Assembly (NCBI GenBank): GCA_913778205.1
Contig: CAJYUW010000046.1
Coordinates: forward strand, 115,830 to 179,829
DNA from: an uncultured Curtobacterium sp.
Lineage (GTDB): Bacteria > Actinomycetota > Actinomycetes > Actinomycetales > Microbacteriaceae
Reading direction: 5' to 3'
DNA: 64,000 nucleotides
The position numbers and the translations under genes are program-made. Below the pieces are notes generated by a model. It had not been told where the DNA came from. It did not search any database and saw nothing but the letters and a program-made list of their open reading frames with translations. Shown in pieces: positions 17,349 through 27,131 of the stretch; position 1 is the stretch's first letter; every line of letters starts with the position of its first letter.

Positions 17349-18905
17349 TTACTGGTTCTTGAGCTGTTCGACGACCTGGTCGTACTGCGGCGCGTTCATG
17401 AAGTTGCCGACGGACACGTGCTGTGCGCCCGGGTTCTTCTGACGCGCGCGGTCGGTCAGTTCCTCCTGCGTGATGATGAGGTCCTCGGTGCCGTCGAGGT
17501 TCGCGATCGCCTTGTTGACGACCGTGACCCCTTCGATGCCGGCCTTCTTCACCTTGTTGCGGAGGACGCTGGCGCCCATCGCGCTGGAGCCCATGCCGGC
17601 GTCGCACGCGAAGACGACGTTCTCGACGCGGGTGGCCGTCGCGGTCGACGCGGAGCCGACGCCGCCGAGCGCGGCCTGGGCCTCCTCGTCGTTCGCCGGG
17701 GCGTTGCCGCCGAGCAGGCCGGCGGTCGCGGCGTTGACGTCACGGCCCTTGTTGGCCTGGAGCTTCGCCATCGCCGCGCTCATGTCGCCGCCGCCGTTCG
17801 CCAGGTCGCGCTTGCGGCTGGCGAGCAGGAAGAAGGACGCCACCGCGAACGAGACCGCTGCGGAGAGGACGACGGAGAGGATGACGCCGACGAAGCTGTC
17901 CTTCGCCGTCGAGCCGATCACGGCGAAGATCGAACCCGGGGACGCCGGGGCGACGAGGCCGGAGTGGAACGCCACGTTGGTCGCGACGCCCGTGGCGCCA
18001 CCGAGGATGACGGCGATGAACAGCACCGGCTTCTGCAGCACGTACGGGAAGTAGATCTCGTGGATGCCGCCGAGGAACTGGATGATGATCGCGCCGGGAG
18101 CGGTCGAGCGGGCGATGCCGACACCGAAGAAGGTGAAGGCGAGCAGGATGCCGAGACCGGGGCCGGGGTTCGCCTCGAGCAGGAACAGGATGCTCTTGCC
18201 CGACTCCTTCACCTGCGCCGCGCCGAGCTGGTCGAGCACGCCGTGGTTGATGGCGTTGTTGAGGAAGAACACCTTCGCCGGCTCGATGATCACGCTGGCG
18301 AGCGGGAGGAGCGAGTTGTTGATGAGGAACTCGACGGCGGCACCGAGGCCGTTCGCGATCGCCTTGAAGATCGGTGCGAGCCAGAAGAACCCGATCATCG
18401 CGAGGACGAACCCGAGGATGCCTGCCGCGTAGTTGTTCACGAGCATCTCGAAGCCGGGCTTGATCTTGCCGTCCCAGATCTTGTCGACCTGCTTGATGAC
18501 GTAGGCGCCGAGCGGGCCGCAGATCATCGCGCCGAGGATCATGATGGTGCCGTTCGCACCGAGGATGACGCCCATCGCGAAGATCGAGCCGACGACCGCA
18601 CCGCGGGTCTCGTAGACCATGCGGCCGCCCTGGATCGCGATCGCGAGCGGGATGAGGTAGGTCAGGATCGGCCCGACGACGCCGGGGTTCGCGACGCCGT
18701 TCGTCTCACCGAACCCACCGAGGATCCCCACGGGGGTCCAGCCGGTCTCGATGAAGAAGGCGGTGATGATGCCCCAGGCGATGAAGATCGCGATGTTGGG
18801 CATGACCATGCCGGAGAGGAAGGTGCCGAACTTCTGCACGGCGACGCGTGCGCCGCCCCGCGACTTCGCGGGAGCGTCGGGCGCTGCAACGGACGACGTT
18901 GTCAT
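17349..18905 (-). CDS. mtlA: mannitol-specific PTS enzyme IICB
   Basis: Membrane permease and phosphotransferase that imports mannitol as mannitol-1-phosphate, 518 residues. The IIC domain (about residues 20-345) includes MPNIAIFIAWG and the substrate-binding GGIHEIYFPYV. After a flexible Ala/Gly-rich linker, the IIB domain has the phosphocysteine in VFACDAGMGSSAMGAS (about residue 430). The EIIA domain is absent and supplied by mtlF. A short Ala/Ser-rich head precedes the first helix. Confidence 0.96.
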   Translation of the reverse strand: MTTSSVAAPDAPAKSRGGARVAVQKFGTFLSGMVMPNIAIFIAWGIITAFFIETGWTPVGILGGFGETNGVANPGVVGPILTYLIPLAIAIQGGRMVYETRGAVVGSIFAMGVILGANGTIMILGAMICGPLGAYVIKQVDKIWDGKIKPGFEMLVNNYAAGILGFVLAMIGFFWLAPIFKAIANGLGAAVEFLINNSLLPLASVIIEPAKVFFLNNAINHGVLDQLGAAQVKESGKSILFLLEANPGPGLGILLAFTFFGVGIARSTAPGAIIIQFLGGIHEIYFPYVLQKPVLFIAVILGGATGVATNVAFHSGLVAPASPGSIFAVIGSTAKDSFVGVILSVVLSAAVSFAVASFFLLASRKRDLANGGGDMSAAMAKLQANKGRDVNAATAGLLGGNAPANDEEAQAALGGVGSASTATATRVENVVFACDAGMGSSAMGASVLRNKVKKAGIEGVTVVNKAIANLDGTEDLIITQEELTDRARQKNPGAQHVSVGNFMNAPQYDQVVEQLKNQ

Positions 18906-18969
18906 GTGCCTGGCTTTCTGTGATGGGTGCTGCGTGGTGGAGGGGTCGGGTGCTGTGGTGGTGCTGCGG

Positions 18970-20625
18970 CTAGACGGCGTGCGCGGCCGCCGCGGCGGAC
19001 TTGGCAGCCGCCGCGGTGGACGCGGCGAGTGCCGCCTTCGCCATCTCGCGGGCCTGCTCGAGCGTGTGCTTGCCGAGTTCGGCGCGCACGTCGGCGAGGG
19101 CCGCGGGGGTCATGGACAGGGTGGTGGCGCCGAGGCCGACGAGGACGACCGCGAGGAGCGGGTCGGCGGCGGCCTCGCCGCAGATACCGACGGCCTTGCC
19201 CGCGTCGGCACCGGCGGCACCGAGCTGGGCGACGAGCCGGAGGACGGCGGGGTGCCACGGGTCCTGGTAGGACGCCACGGTGCCGAGCATGCGGTCCGCG
19301 GCCATCGTGTACTGGGTCAGGTCGTTCGTGCCGATCGACACGAAGTCGGCGGAGGTGAAGACCTGCTCGGCCATGAGCGCGAGCGACGGGACCTCGGCCA
19401 TGACGCCCGCGGTCCGGATGCCGAGCTCCCGGGCGAGGGTCACGAAGTACTCGGTCTCCTCGGCGTCGGCGACCATCGGGGCCATGACCCAGAGGTCGGC
19501 CTCGGTCTCTGCGTCGGCCTGTGCGAGCGCGGTGAGCTGGTCGCGCAGCACCTCCTCGTGGTTCCGGAGGGCACGGAGGCCGCGACGACCGAGGGCCGGG
19601 TTCTCCTCGTCCTTGTCGGTGAGGAACGGCAGGGGCTTGTCGGCACCGGCGTCGAGCGCGCGGACGACGACCTTCTTCCCCGGGAACGCCTCGAGCAGGC
19701 GCCGGTAGGACTCCTGCTGCTCGGCCACGGTCGGGGCCTTCGGCGAGTCGAGGAAGAGGAACTCGGTGCGGAAGAGCCCCACGCCCTCCGCACCGAGAGC
19801 GACGGCGCCCGCGGCGTCGGCGGGGCTGCCGAGGTTCGCGAGCAGGGGCACGGCGTGACCGTCGGCGAGGGCTCCGGCGGTGAGCGGGGCCTCGGCTGCG
19901 GCGAGCCGGTCGGCGATGCGCTGCTCGACCTCGGCGACGAGCTCGGCGGACGGGTCGGTCACGACGGTGCCGGCGGCCGCGTCGACGACGACCTCGGTGC
20001 CGTCGGAGAGCTGGTCCGCACCGGTGACACCGACGATCGCGGTGATGCCCTTCGCCCGGGCGAGGATCGCGGTGTGCGAGGTCGGTCCGCCGTCACGGGT
20101 GACGAGCGCGAGCACCTTGTCGAGGTCGAGGAGCGCGGTGTCCGCCGGCGCGAGGTCGCGGGCCACGAGCACGAACGGGGTGTCCGACTCGGGGACGCCG
20201 GGCGCGGAGACCCCACGGAGCTTGGCGATGATGCGCTGGGCGACGTCGTCGAGGTCGGCCGCGCGCTCCCCCATGTACCCGCCCATCTGGACGAGCAGGT
20301 CGCGGAACTGGCCGAAGGCCTCGTACACCGCGCGCTCGGCGTTCGTCCCGCCGTCGATGCGGGCGTGCACGTCGTCGAGGAGCGTGGGGTCCTGCGCCAT
20401 CAGCGCCTGGGCCTCGAGCACCGCCTGGGCGTCACCACCGGCGAGCTGGCCGCGCTTGTTGAGATCGTCGGCCACCGCGGCGAGCGCGGTCGCGACCTGC
20501 TGCTTCGCGTCGTCCGCGGAGCCGACCAGCGCGTCCTGCGACGGGGCTCCGAGGGGGTCCGCCATGCGGAGGACCGGACCGTGGGCGACGCCACGGCCGA
20601 CGCCGGTGCCGAGCAGATCGGACAT
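18970..20625 (-). CDS. ptsI: phosphoenolpyruvate-protein phosphotransferase (PTS enzyme I)
   Basis: Transfers phosphate from PEP to HPr at the head of the PTS, 551 residues. The phosphohistidine is in the swivelling-domain block GGPTSHTAILARAKG. The PEP-binding barrel has GVGLFRTEFLF and the catalytic Cys region VGICGEAA. The ATG at 20625 is chosen because AAGGAG lies 8 bases upstream within ATGAAGGAGTCTCGA; the upstream ATG (20640) would leave the protein without that site. The C-terminus ends in an Ala-rich tail. Enzyme I sits in the mannitol cluster, diverging from its regulator and HPr. Confidence 0.95.
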   Translation of the reverse strand: MSDLLGTGVGRGVAHGPVLRMADPLGAPSQDALVGSADDAKQQVATALAAVADDLNKRGQLAGGDAQAVLEAQALMAQDPTLLDDVHARIDGGTNAERAVYEAFGQFRDLLVQMGGYMGERAADLDDVAQRIIAKLRGVSAPGVPESDTPFVLVARDLAPADTALLDLDKVLALVTRDGGPTSHTAILARAKGITAIVGVTGADQLSDGTEVVVDAAAGTVVTDPSAELVAEVEQRIADRLAAAEAPLTAGALADGHAVPLLANLGSPADAAGAVALGAEGVGLFRTEFLFLDSPKAPTVAEQQESYRRLLEAFPGKKVVVRALDAGADKPLPFLTDKDEENPALGRRGLRALRNHEEVLRDQLTALAQADAETEADLWVMAPMVADAEETEYFVTLARELGIRTAGVMAEVPSLALMAEQVFTSADFVSIGTNDLTQYTMAADRMLGTVASYQDPWHPAVLRLVAQLGAAGADAGKAVGICGEAAADPLLAVVLVGLGATTLSMTPAALADVRAELGKHTLEQAREMAKAALAASTAAAAKSAAAAAHAV

Positions 20626-20701
20626 TCGAGACTCCTTCATCTCACGCGCGGGGGCGGTGCGGTAGAGCGGTGCGGTTGGCAGCACCATACCCCGATCCGC
20701 G

Positions 20702-20731
20702 TTGACAAACAAACACATCCGGGGATAAAAA
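20702..20731 (+). promoter_or_regulatory. promoter and possible operator in the ptsI/deoR divergent region
   Basis: A consensus TTGACA (20702-20707) is followed after 18 bases by TAAAAA (20726-20731), inside the only markedly AT-rich patch of the region. It overlaps direct AAACAAACA/CAGAAACAGA-like repeats and an imperfect CAGAAAC...GTTTGCGTCTG palindrome up to about 20760. A possible minus-strand promoter (TTGTTT-N17-TATGGT) overlaps it, so one regulator could control both directions. Confidence 0.5.
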
Positions 20732-20880
20732 TGCAGAAACAGATGCCCGTTTGCGTCTGCTGATCGACCCGGATCGCGTTCGAGCGCCATGGCGGTGCCC
20801 GAGCGTGTCCGTTCCGGTCCGCGACGTCGGCGACGGCACCGACATCGCCCATCCACCGCTCGAGACGACGAGGCCCCACG

Positions 20881-21651
20881 ATGTACGCACCGGAGCGCCA
20901 CCAGCGCATCGTGGAACAGGCCCGTGCGCACGGCCGGGTCGACGTGAAGGACCTCGCCGAGCTGCTCGAGGTCACGCCCGAGACGATCCGCCGCGACCTC
21001 ACCTCGCTCGAACGGCGCGGCCTGGTCCGACGGGCCCACGGCGGCGCGATCCCGGTCGAGCGCATCACCCTGCACCCCGGGGTCGGCGACCGCGGCGGCA
21101 TCAACCAGGCCGAGAAGATGGTCATCGCGCAGGCCGCCCTCGAGGAACTGCCCGAGAACGGCTCGGTGATGATCGACGCGGGCACCTCGACCATCTGCCT
21201 GGCCGAGATGCTCCCGACCGACCGCGGCCTGACCGTCGTGACGCACTCGCTCCCGGTCGCCATGGCGGTCGCGAACCGGCAGGGCCTCGACCTCCACCTG
21301 CTCGGCGGGAACATCCGCAGCGACTCGCTCGCGGGCGTCGGCACGTGGACGCACCAGCTCATCGGGATGGTCAGCGTCGACGTCGCCTTCATCAGCATCA
21401 ACGGGATCACCCCCGAGCGCGGGCTCACCACCCACAACATGGCCGAGGCGGCCGTCAAGTCCGCGATGATCAAGTCGGCCCGTCGGAGCATCCTGCTCGC
21501 CGACCACACGAAGTTCGGCCGCGAGGAGTTCGGCCGCGTCGCGCCCCTCGCCGCGATCGACACGATCATCACCGACCCCGGTGTCAACGCCGACCTCGTC
21601 CGCGAGGTCGAGGCCGCCGGCACCGAGGTGTTCTGGCCCGGTCGTTCCTGA
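20881..21651 (+). CDS. DeoR/GlpR-family transcriptional regulator
   Basis: 256 residues. The N-terminal DeoR winged HTH contains VKDLAELLEVTPETIRRDLTSLERRGLVRRAHGG in shortened form: HTH at about residues 20-45. The C-terminal sugar-phosphate-sensing domain starts with IDAGTSTICLAEML and includes FISINGI. Divergent to ptsI-mtlAFD and upstream of HPr, so it most likely represses or modulates the mannitol PTS in response to a phosphorylated sugar. This is notable since mannitol systems often use MtlR. The effector is inferred. Confidence 0.9.
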   Translation: MYAPERHQRIVEQARAHGRVDVKDLAELLEVTPETIRRDLTSLERRGLVRRAHGGAIPVERITLHPGVGDRGGINQAEKMVIAQAALEELPENGSVMIDAGTSTICLAEMLPTDRGLTVVTHSLPVAMAVANRQGLDLHLLGGNIRSDSLAGVGTWTHQLIGMVSVDVAFISINGITPERGLTTHNMAEAAVKSAMIKSARRSILLADHTKFGREEFGRVAPLAAIDTIITDPGVNADLVREVEAAGTEVFWPGRS

Positions 21652-21723
21652 CCGGGGCCCGGACCCGCCCCACCCGACGCTCGCTACCATGAGCGCCACC
21701 ACCCCATCGACAGGAGTCATCCG

Positions 21724-21996
21724 ATGTCCGAAGCCACCCGCACCGTCACCGTCGCCAGCGCGTCCGGGCTGCACGCCCGCCCCGCGTCCCTGTTCGTCCA
21801 GACCGTGACGGCGTCCGGCCACCAGGTCACGATCGCGAAGGGCGACAAGTCCGGCAACGCCGGCAGCATCCTCGCGCTGCTCGGCCTCGGCATCGAGAAC
21901 GGCGACGAGGTCACCCTCACCGTGTCCGGCGACGACGCCGAGAAGACCGCCGACGACCTCGTCGAGTTCCTGCAGACGGACCACGACGCGGCCTGA
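21724..21996 (+). CDS. ptsH: PTS phosphocarrier protein HPr
   Basis: 90-residue HPr that carries phosphate from enzyme I to sugar EIIA proteins. The phosphohistidine lies in SGLHARPASLF (about residue 17). The usual regulatory-serine region is KSGNAGSILALLGLGI. It follows the DeoR gene by 72 bases and precedes a long palindromic terminator. With enzyme I opposite, the general PTS proteins are encoded within the mannitol cluster. Confidence 0.95.
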   Translation: MSEATRTVTVASASGLHARPASLFVQTVTASGHQVTIAKGDKSGNAGSILALLGLGIENGDEVTLTVSGDDAEKTADDLVEFLQTDHDAA

Positions 21997-22029
21997 TCGC
22001 GCCGGTCGCGTCCTCGACGCGACCACACG

Positions 22030-22075
22030 ACGGACGGGAGGCACGGTGCCAGCTGGCACCGTGCCTCCCGTCCGT
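22030..22075. repeat. palindrome family copy 2 (between ptsH and a convergent gene)
   Basis: 46-base perfect palindrome with no loop (core CGGACGGGAGGCACGGTGCC / GGCACCGTGCCTCCCGTCCG). It separates the convergent ptsH and hypothetical genes and probably terminates both. Confidence 0.85.
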
Positions 22076-22088
22076 TCCTGGGTCGCCG

Positions 22089-22421
22089 CTACTGCCCCAG
22101 CGGCGGGATGGGGCGCAGCTCGCCCCAGGCGAAGCTGCTCTCCGCGATGAAGTCCTGGAGGTCGTCGGCCAGGCCGTACAGGAGCTCCGGGAGCTCGTAG
22201 AGCTCGACGCCGAGGCTCCTGGTAGCGCCCCGGTTGCCCATGATCTTCCACGCAACGCTCATCGAGTCGTCGACCACGTCGTCGTCCGCGTGGTCGAGTT
22301 CCCAGTCGCCGTGCGGGCTCACCCAGAAGCGCGCGCGACGGAGCTCGTCCGGACGCAGCATCTGCTCGGCCACGGGTCGGAAGGCGTCGAGCAACTCGGC
22401 GACGGTCATCACGACGGTCAT
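22089..22421 (-). CDS. hypothetical protein, 110 residues
   Basis: Not recognised. A soluble acidic protein of 110 residues with a helical N-terminus (VAELLDAFRPVAEQML), a middle strand region FWVSPHGDWELDHADDD and a leucine-rich helix ELYELPELLYGLADDL, ending ELRPIPPLGQ. No membrane segment, signal or metal motif. Size and acidity would suit an immunity- or adaptor-type protein, but that is speculation. Start codons at 22421 and 22409 are both possible; neither has a good ribosome site. Confidence 0.7.
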   Translation of the reverse strand: MTVVMTVAELLDAFRPVAEQMLRPDELRRARFWVSPHGDWELDHADDDVVDDSMSVAWKIMGNRGATRSLGVELYELPELLYGLADDLQDFIAESSFAWGELRPIPPLGQ

Positions 22422-22576
22422 GTCGGGAGCCTACGGCACGGGCCCGTCACGCTGGTCGCACGACTGGTCGGGTCAGCGGAAGGTGAGCGGCATGTCCTGC
22501 GACCAACTCCGGCAGGACGGGACGAGCGCGATCAACAGCGCGGCGCGCGGTGCCGAGGGCTGTCCGTGGCCGCCGA

Positions 22577-22582
22577 TAGGGT
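22577..22582 (+). promoter_or_regulatory. -10 box for leaderless xth mRNA
   Basis: TAGGGT ending 7 bases before the xth ATG, with no Shine-Dalgarno sequence, consistent with a leaderless transcript. Confidence 0.5.
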
Positions 22583-22589
22583 GTTCCGC

Positions 22590-24477
<1,888 letters not shown>

Positions 24478-24485
24478 GCAGCACC

Positions 24486-25058
24486 GTGCTCCCCGTCGTC
24501 CTCGAGTCCGCGCGGGTCCGCCTCGACGTGCCCACCCGCGCGGACACCGCGGCGATCGTCGCGGGCTGCCAGGACCCCGACGTCGCACGGTGGACCACGG
24601 TCCCGCAGCCGTACGGCCCGGACCACGCGCGGTCCTTCGTCGACGCCCTCGTCGGACCGGGCTGGGCCTCGGACCGGGAGTACACCTGGGCGATCCGTCG
24701 CAGTGGCGCCGCGCTGCTCGAGGGGATCATCGGCTACCGGACCGCCCGGCGCGACGTCGGGTTCTGGCTGGCACCGTCCGCGCGGGGCGAGGGGCTCGTG
24801 CACGCGGCCCTCGAGCTCGTCGTCGCGTGGGCCTTCGAACAGGGTGCGCCCGACGTCGCTTGGGAGTGCTACGAGGGCAACACGGCCTCGGCGGCGGTGG
24901 CACGGGCCGCCGGCTTCTCGTTCACCGGCACCGGCCCCGCGGTGAACCCCGGGCGGGACGGCGGCCCCACCCCGGCATGGCACGCCCGGCGTCGTCCCGA
25001 CGGCGCTCCGGCGTCGGACCTGTCCTGGCCCACAGCGTCGTTCGCCCACAGCGTGTAG
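24486..25058 (+). CDS. GNAT-family N-acetyltransferase (RimJ/RimL-like)
   Basis: 190-residue GCN5-related acetyltransferase of the RimJ/RimL type. It has an N-terminal LESARVRLDVPTRAD, a central VGFWLAPSARGEGLVHAALEL (acetyl-CoA pyrophosphate loop) and a C-terminal ECYEGNTASAAVARAAGF. Substrate unknown; relatives acetylate N-termini of ribosomal proteins, amino acids or antibiotics. GTG start 8 bases after trpS suggests cotranscription. Confidence 0.85.
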   Translation: MLPVVLESARVRLDVPTRADTAAIVAGCQDPDVARWTTVPQPYGPDHARSFVDALVGPGWASDREYTWAIRRSGAALLEGIIGYRTARRDVGFWLAPSARGEGLVHAALELVVAWAFEQGAPDVAWECYEGNTASAAVARAAGFSFTGTGPAVNPGRDGGPTPAWHARRRPDGAPASDLSWPTASFAHSV

Positions 25059-25060
25059 AT

Positions 25061-25094
25061 CGGTGACGTGTCACCGACTTTGCGTCGGTAGGGT
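25061..25094 (+). promoter_or_regulatory. ribD upstream palindrome and -10 box
   Basis: A 7-2-7 palindrome CGGTGAC-GT-GTCACCG (25061-25076) lies just upstream of a TAGGGT -10 box (25089-25094). The box places the transcription start at about the ribD GTG codon (25101). The palindrome could be an operator or a remnant terminator of the acetyltransferase gene. No FMN riboswitch is present. Confidence 0.45.
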
Positions 25095-25097
25095 CGA

Positions 25098-26183
25098 ATG
25101 GTGACCAGTACCCCCACCGAGACGGCGACGCCGGCAGAGGTCCGAGCGATGCGACGCGGCCTCGAGATCGCCGCGCTCGGCCCGGCCGTCGGCGACCACG
25201 CCCGCGTCGGCGCCGTCGTCCTCGCGCCAGACGGCACCGTCCTCGCCGAGGGCTGGCACAAGGGCGCCGGGACACCGCACGCCGAGGTCGACGCGATGGC
25301 GAAGGTGGACCCCGCACTCCTCCGCGGCGCCACCGCGGTCGTCACGCTCGAGCCGTGCAACCACACCGGTCGGACGGGTCCGTGCGCGCTCGCCCTCATC
25401 GAGGCCGGCATCGCTCGTGTCGTCTACGCGATCGACGACCCGGGAGCGCACGTCCACGGTGGTGCGGACCGGCTGCGGGCCGCCGGGGTCGTGGTGGTGT
25501 CGGGCGTGCTCGCCGACGAGGCAGAGGTGTTCCTCGAACGGTGGCTCCTCTCGGTCCGGCTCGGTCGGCCGTGGGTGACCGCCAAGTGGGCGTCGAGCCT
25601 GGACGGGCGCGCCGCAGCGGCCGACGGGACGAGCCAGTGGATCACCGGGACCGCCGCCCGACAGCACGTGCACGAGCAGCGGGCCGCGCACGACGCCGTC
25701 CTCGTCGGCACCGGCACCGTGCTCGCCGACGACCCCTCCCTGACCGCGCGGGGCGACGCGGGCGAACTGCTCGCCGACCAGCCACTGCCGGTGGTGTTCG
25801 GGGACCGTCCGGTCCCGGACGACGCCGCACTCCGTCGACACCCGCGCGGGCTCGTCGCCCTGCCGGGGCACGACCTCGCGGCGTCGCTCTCCGCCCTCCG
25901 CGACCACGGCGTGCACTCGGTGTTCGTCGAGGGCGGCCCCACCCTGACCTCCGCGCTCATCGCGGCCGGCCTCGTCGACGAGTACCTCGTCTACGTCGCC
26001 CCCGTGCTGCTCGGCGGACCCCGCGTCGCGGTCGACGACCTCGGCGTGGGAACCATGACCGACCGCCTGCGGTTGGACGTAACATCGACCACCAGCCTGG
26101 GCCCGGACCTCCTCGTCCGGGCGCGGCCACACGGTGCCGTACACCCTGGAGCGGCACCCCTGAACAACCGGAGTCCACGATGA
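25098..26183 (+). CDS. ribD: bifunctional riboflavin deaminase/reductase
   Basis: Performs two consecutive steps of riboflavin synthesis after GTP cyclohydrolase II. The N-terminal deaminase has the zinc motif GTPHAEVDA and LEPCNHTGRTGPC. The C-terminal reductase has TAKWASSLDGR and FVEGGPTL, 361 residues in all. The ATG at 25098 is followed directly by GTG at 25101, which fits a leaderless start better. The stop overlaps the ribA start (ATGA). Riboflavin synthase (ribE) and lumazine synthase are not between them and must be elsewhere. Confidence 0.95.
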   Translation: MVTSTPTETATPAEVRAMRRGLEIAALGPAVGDHARVGAVVLAPDGTVLAEGWHKGAGTPHAEVDAMAKVDPALLRGATAVVTLEPCNHTGRTGPCALALIEAGIARVVYAIDDPGAHVHGGADRLRAAGVVVVSGVLADEAEVFLERWLLSVRLGRPWVTAKWASSLDGRAAAADGTSQWITGTAARQHVHEQRAAHDAVLVGTGTVLADDPSLTARGDAGELLADQPLPVVFGDRPVPDDAALRRHPRGLVALPGHDLAASLSALRDHGVHSVFVEGGPTLTSALIAAGLVDEYLVYVAPVLLGGPRVAVDDLGVGTMTDRLRLDVTSTTSLGPDLLVRARPHGAVHPGAAPLNNRSPR

Positions 26184-26836
26184 CCGACGCACTCACCTCC
26201 TCCACTCCCGGGAGCCCGGTCCAGTTCGAGGTCGCGACGAACGTCCCGACCACCCACGGCACGTTCGAGATGCGCGCCTACCGCGACCTCGTGACCGGCG
26301 CCGAGCACGTCGCGATCATCGGGGCGCTGCCCGACGGGTCGACCCCGGGCGACGGTGCGCTCGTCCGTGTGCACTCCGAGTGCCTGACCGGCGAGGCGTT
26401 CGGGTCGCTGAAGTGCGAGTGCGGCCCGCAGCTCGACGCCGCGCTCGACGTCATCGCCGCGGAGGGCGGCGTGGTCGTCTACCTCCGCGGGCAGGAGGGC
26501 CGCGGCATCGGCCTGACGAACAAGCTCAAGGCCTACCGTCTGCAGGAGGACGGCCTCGACACCCTCGACGCAAACCTCGCGCTCGGTCTGCCCGCCGACT
26601 CCCGCGAGTACGGCGGCGCCGCCGGGATCCTCGCCGACCTCGGCATCACGAGCGTCCGACTGCTCTCGAACAACCCGGAGAAGCGTCGCCAGCTCGAGGA
26701 GCACGGCATCGCGGTCGAGTCGCTCGTGCCGCTCGTCGTCGGCATCTCCGCGCAGAACGCCGGCTACCTCGACACCAAGCGCGACCGCATGGGGCACCAG
26801 CTCCCCGCCCAGCTCGAGGCCGGCGCCGCCAGCTGA
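26180..26836 (+). CDS. ribA: GTP cyclohydrolase II
   Basis: Opens GTP to start riboflavin synthesis, 218 residues. It is a stand-alone RibA without the dihydroxybutanone-phosphate synthase domain that is fused in many actinobacteria. Signatures: HSECLTGEAFGSLKCECG (zinc Cys triad) and YLRGQEGRGIGL, with the catalytic Tyr/Arg region. Coupled to ribD through ATGA. The last codons fall in an 18-bp tandem repeat that continues past the stop. Confidence 0.95.
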   Translation: MTDALTSSTPGSPVQFEVATNVPTTHGTFEMRAYRDLVTGAEHVAIIGALPDGSTPGDGALVRVHSECLTGEAFGSLKCECGPQLDAALDVIAAEGGVVVYLRGQEGRGIGLTNKLKAYRLQEDGLDTLDANLALGLPADSREYGGAAGILADLGITSVRLLSNNPEKRRQLEEHGIAVESLVPLVVGISAQNAGYLDTKRDRMGHQLPAQLEAGAAS

Positions 26837-26873
26837 CCCGGCGCCGCCAGCTGACCCGGCGCCGCCAGCGCAG
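26820..26873 (+). repeat. 18-bp tandem repeat across the ribA stop codon
   Basis: Two identical units CCGGCGCCGCCAGCTGAC (26820-26837, 26838-26855) and a third differing at its end (26856-26873), with a fragment of a fourth. The ribA stop TGA is inside unit 1. Confidence 0.85.
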
Positions 26874-26894
26874 CCGGCGGCATCCCGACGCGAC

Positions 26895-26947
26895 CACCGC
26901 CGGGAGGCGCGGGGCACGACCGACGTGCACCGCGCCTCCCGGCGGTG
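26895..26947. repeat. palindrome family copy 3 (3' of ribA)
   Basis: 18-bp perfect arms (CACCGCCGGGAGGCGCGG and complement), one mismatch, then 4 more bp inside. Follows ribA, probably its terminator. Confidence 0.75.
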
Positions 26948-27131
26948 TCGTTCCCTGCGGATTCGCAGGAAAGCGACATGTGTCGTAGGCTGTGAGCCCC
27001 GTCACGAGCGGTCCACCACCCACCGAACGCACCCGATCGGCGCCGCGCCACCTGCGCGAACCGACCGGTGTCCGCCGTCCGGAACACCGCTGCACCCGAC
27101 CGGGTGCTCCCCTCGGAGTCCTCACACACGC

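Noticed and set aside
25059..25097. FMN riboswitch before ribD
   Set aside because: The gap is only 39 bases and holds a short palindrome and -10 box; it is far too short for an FMN aptamer.
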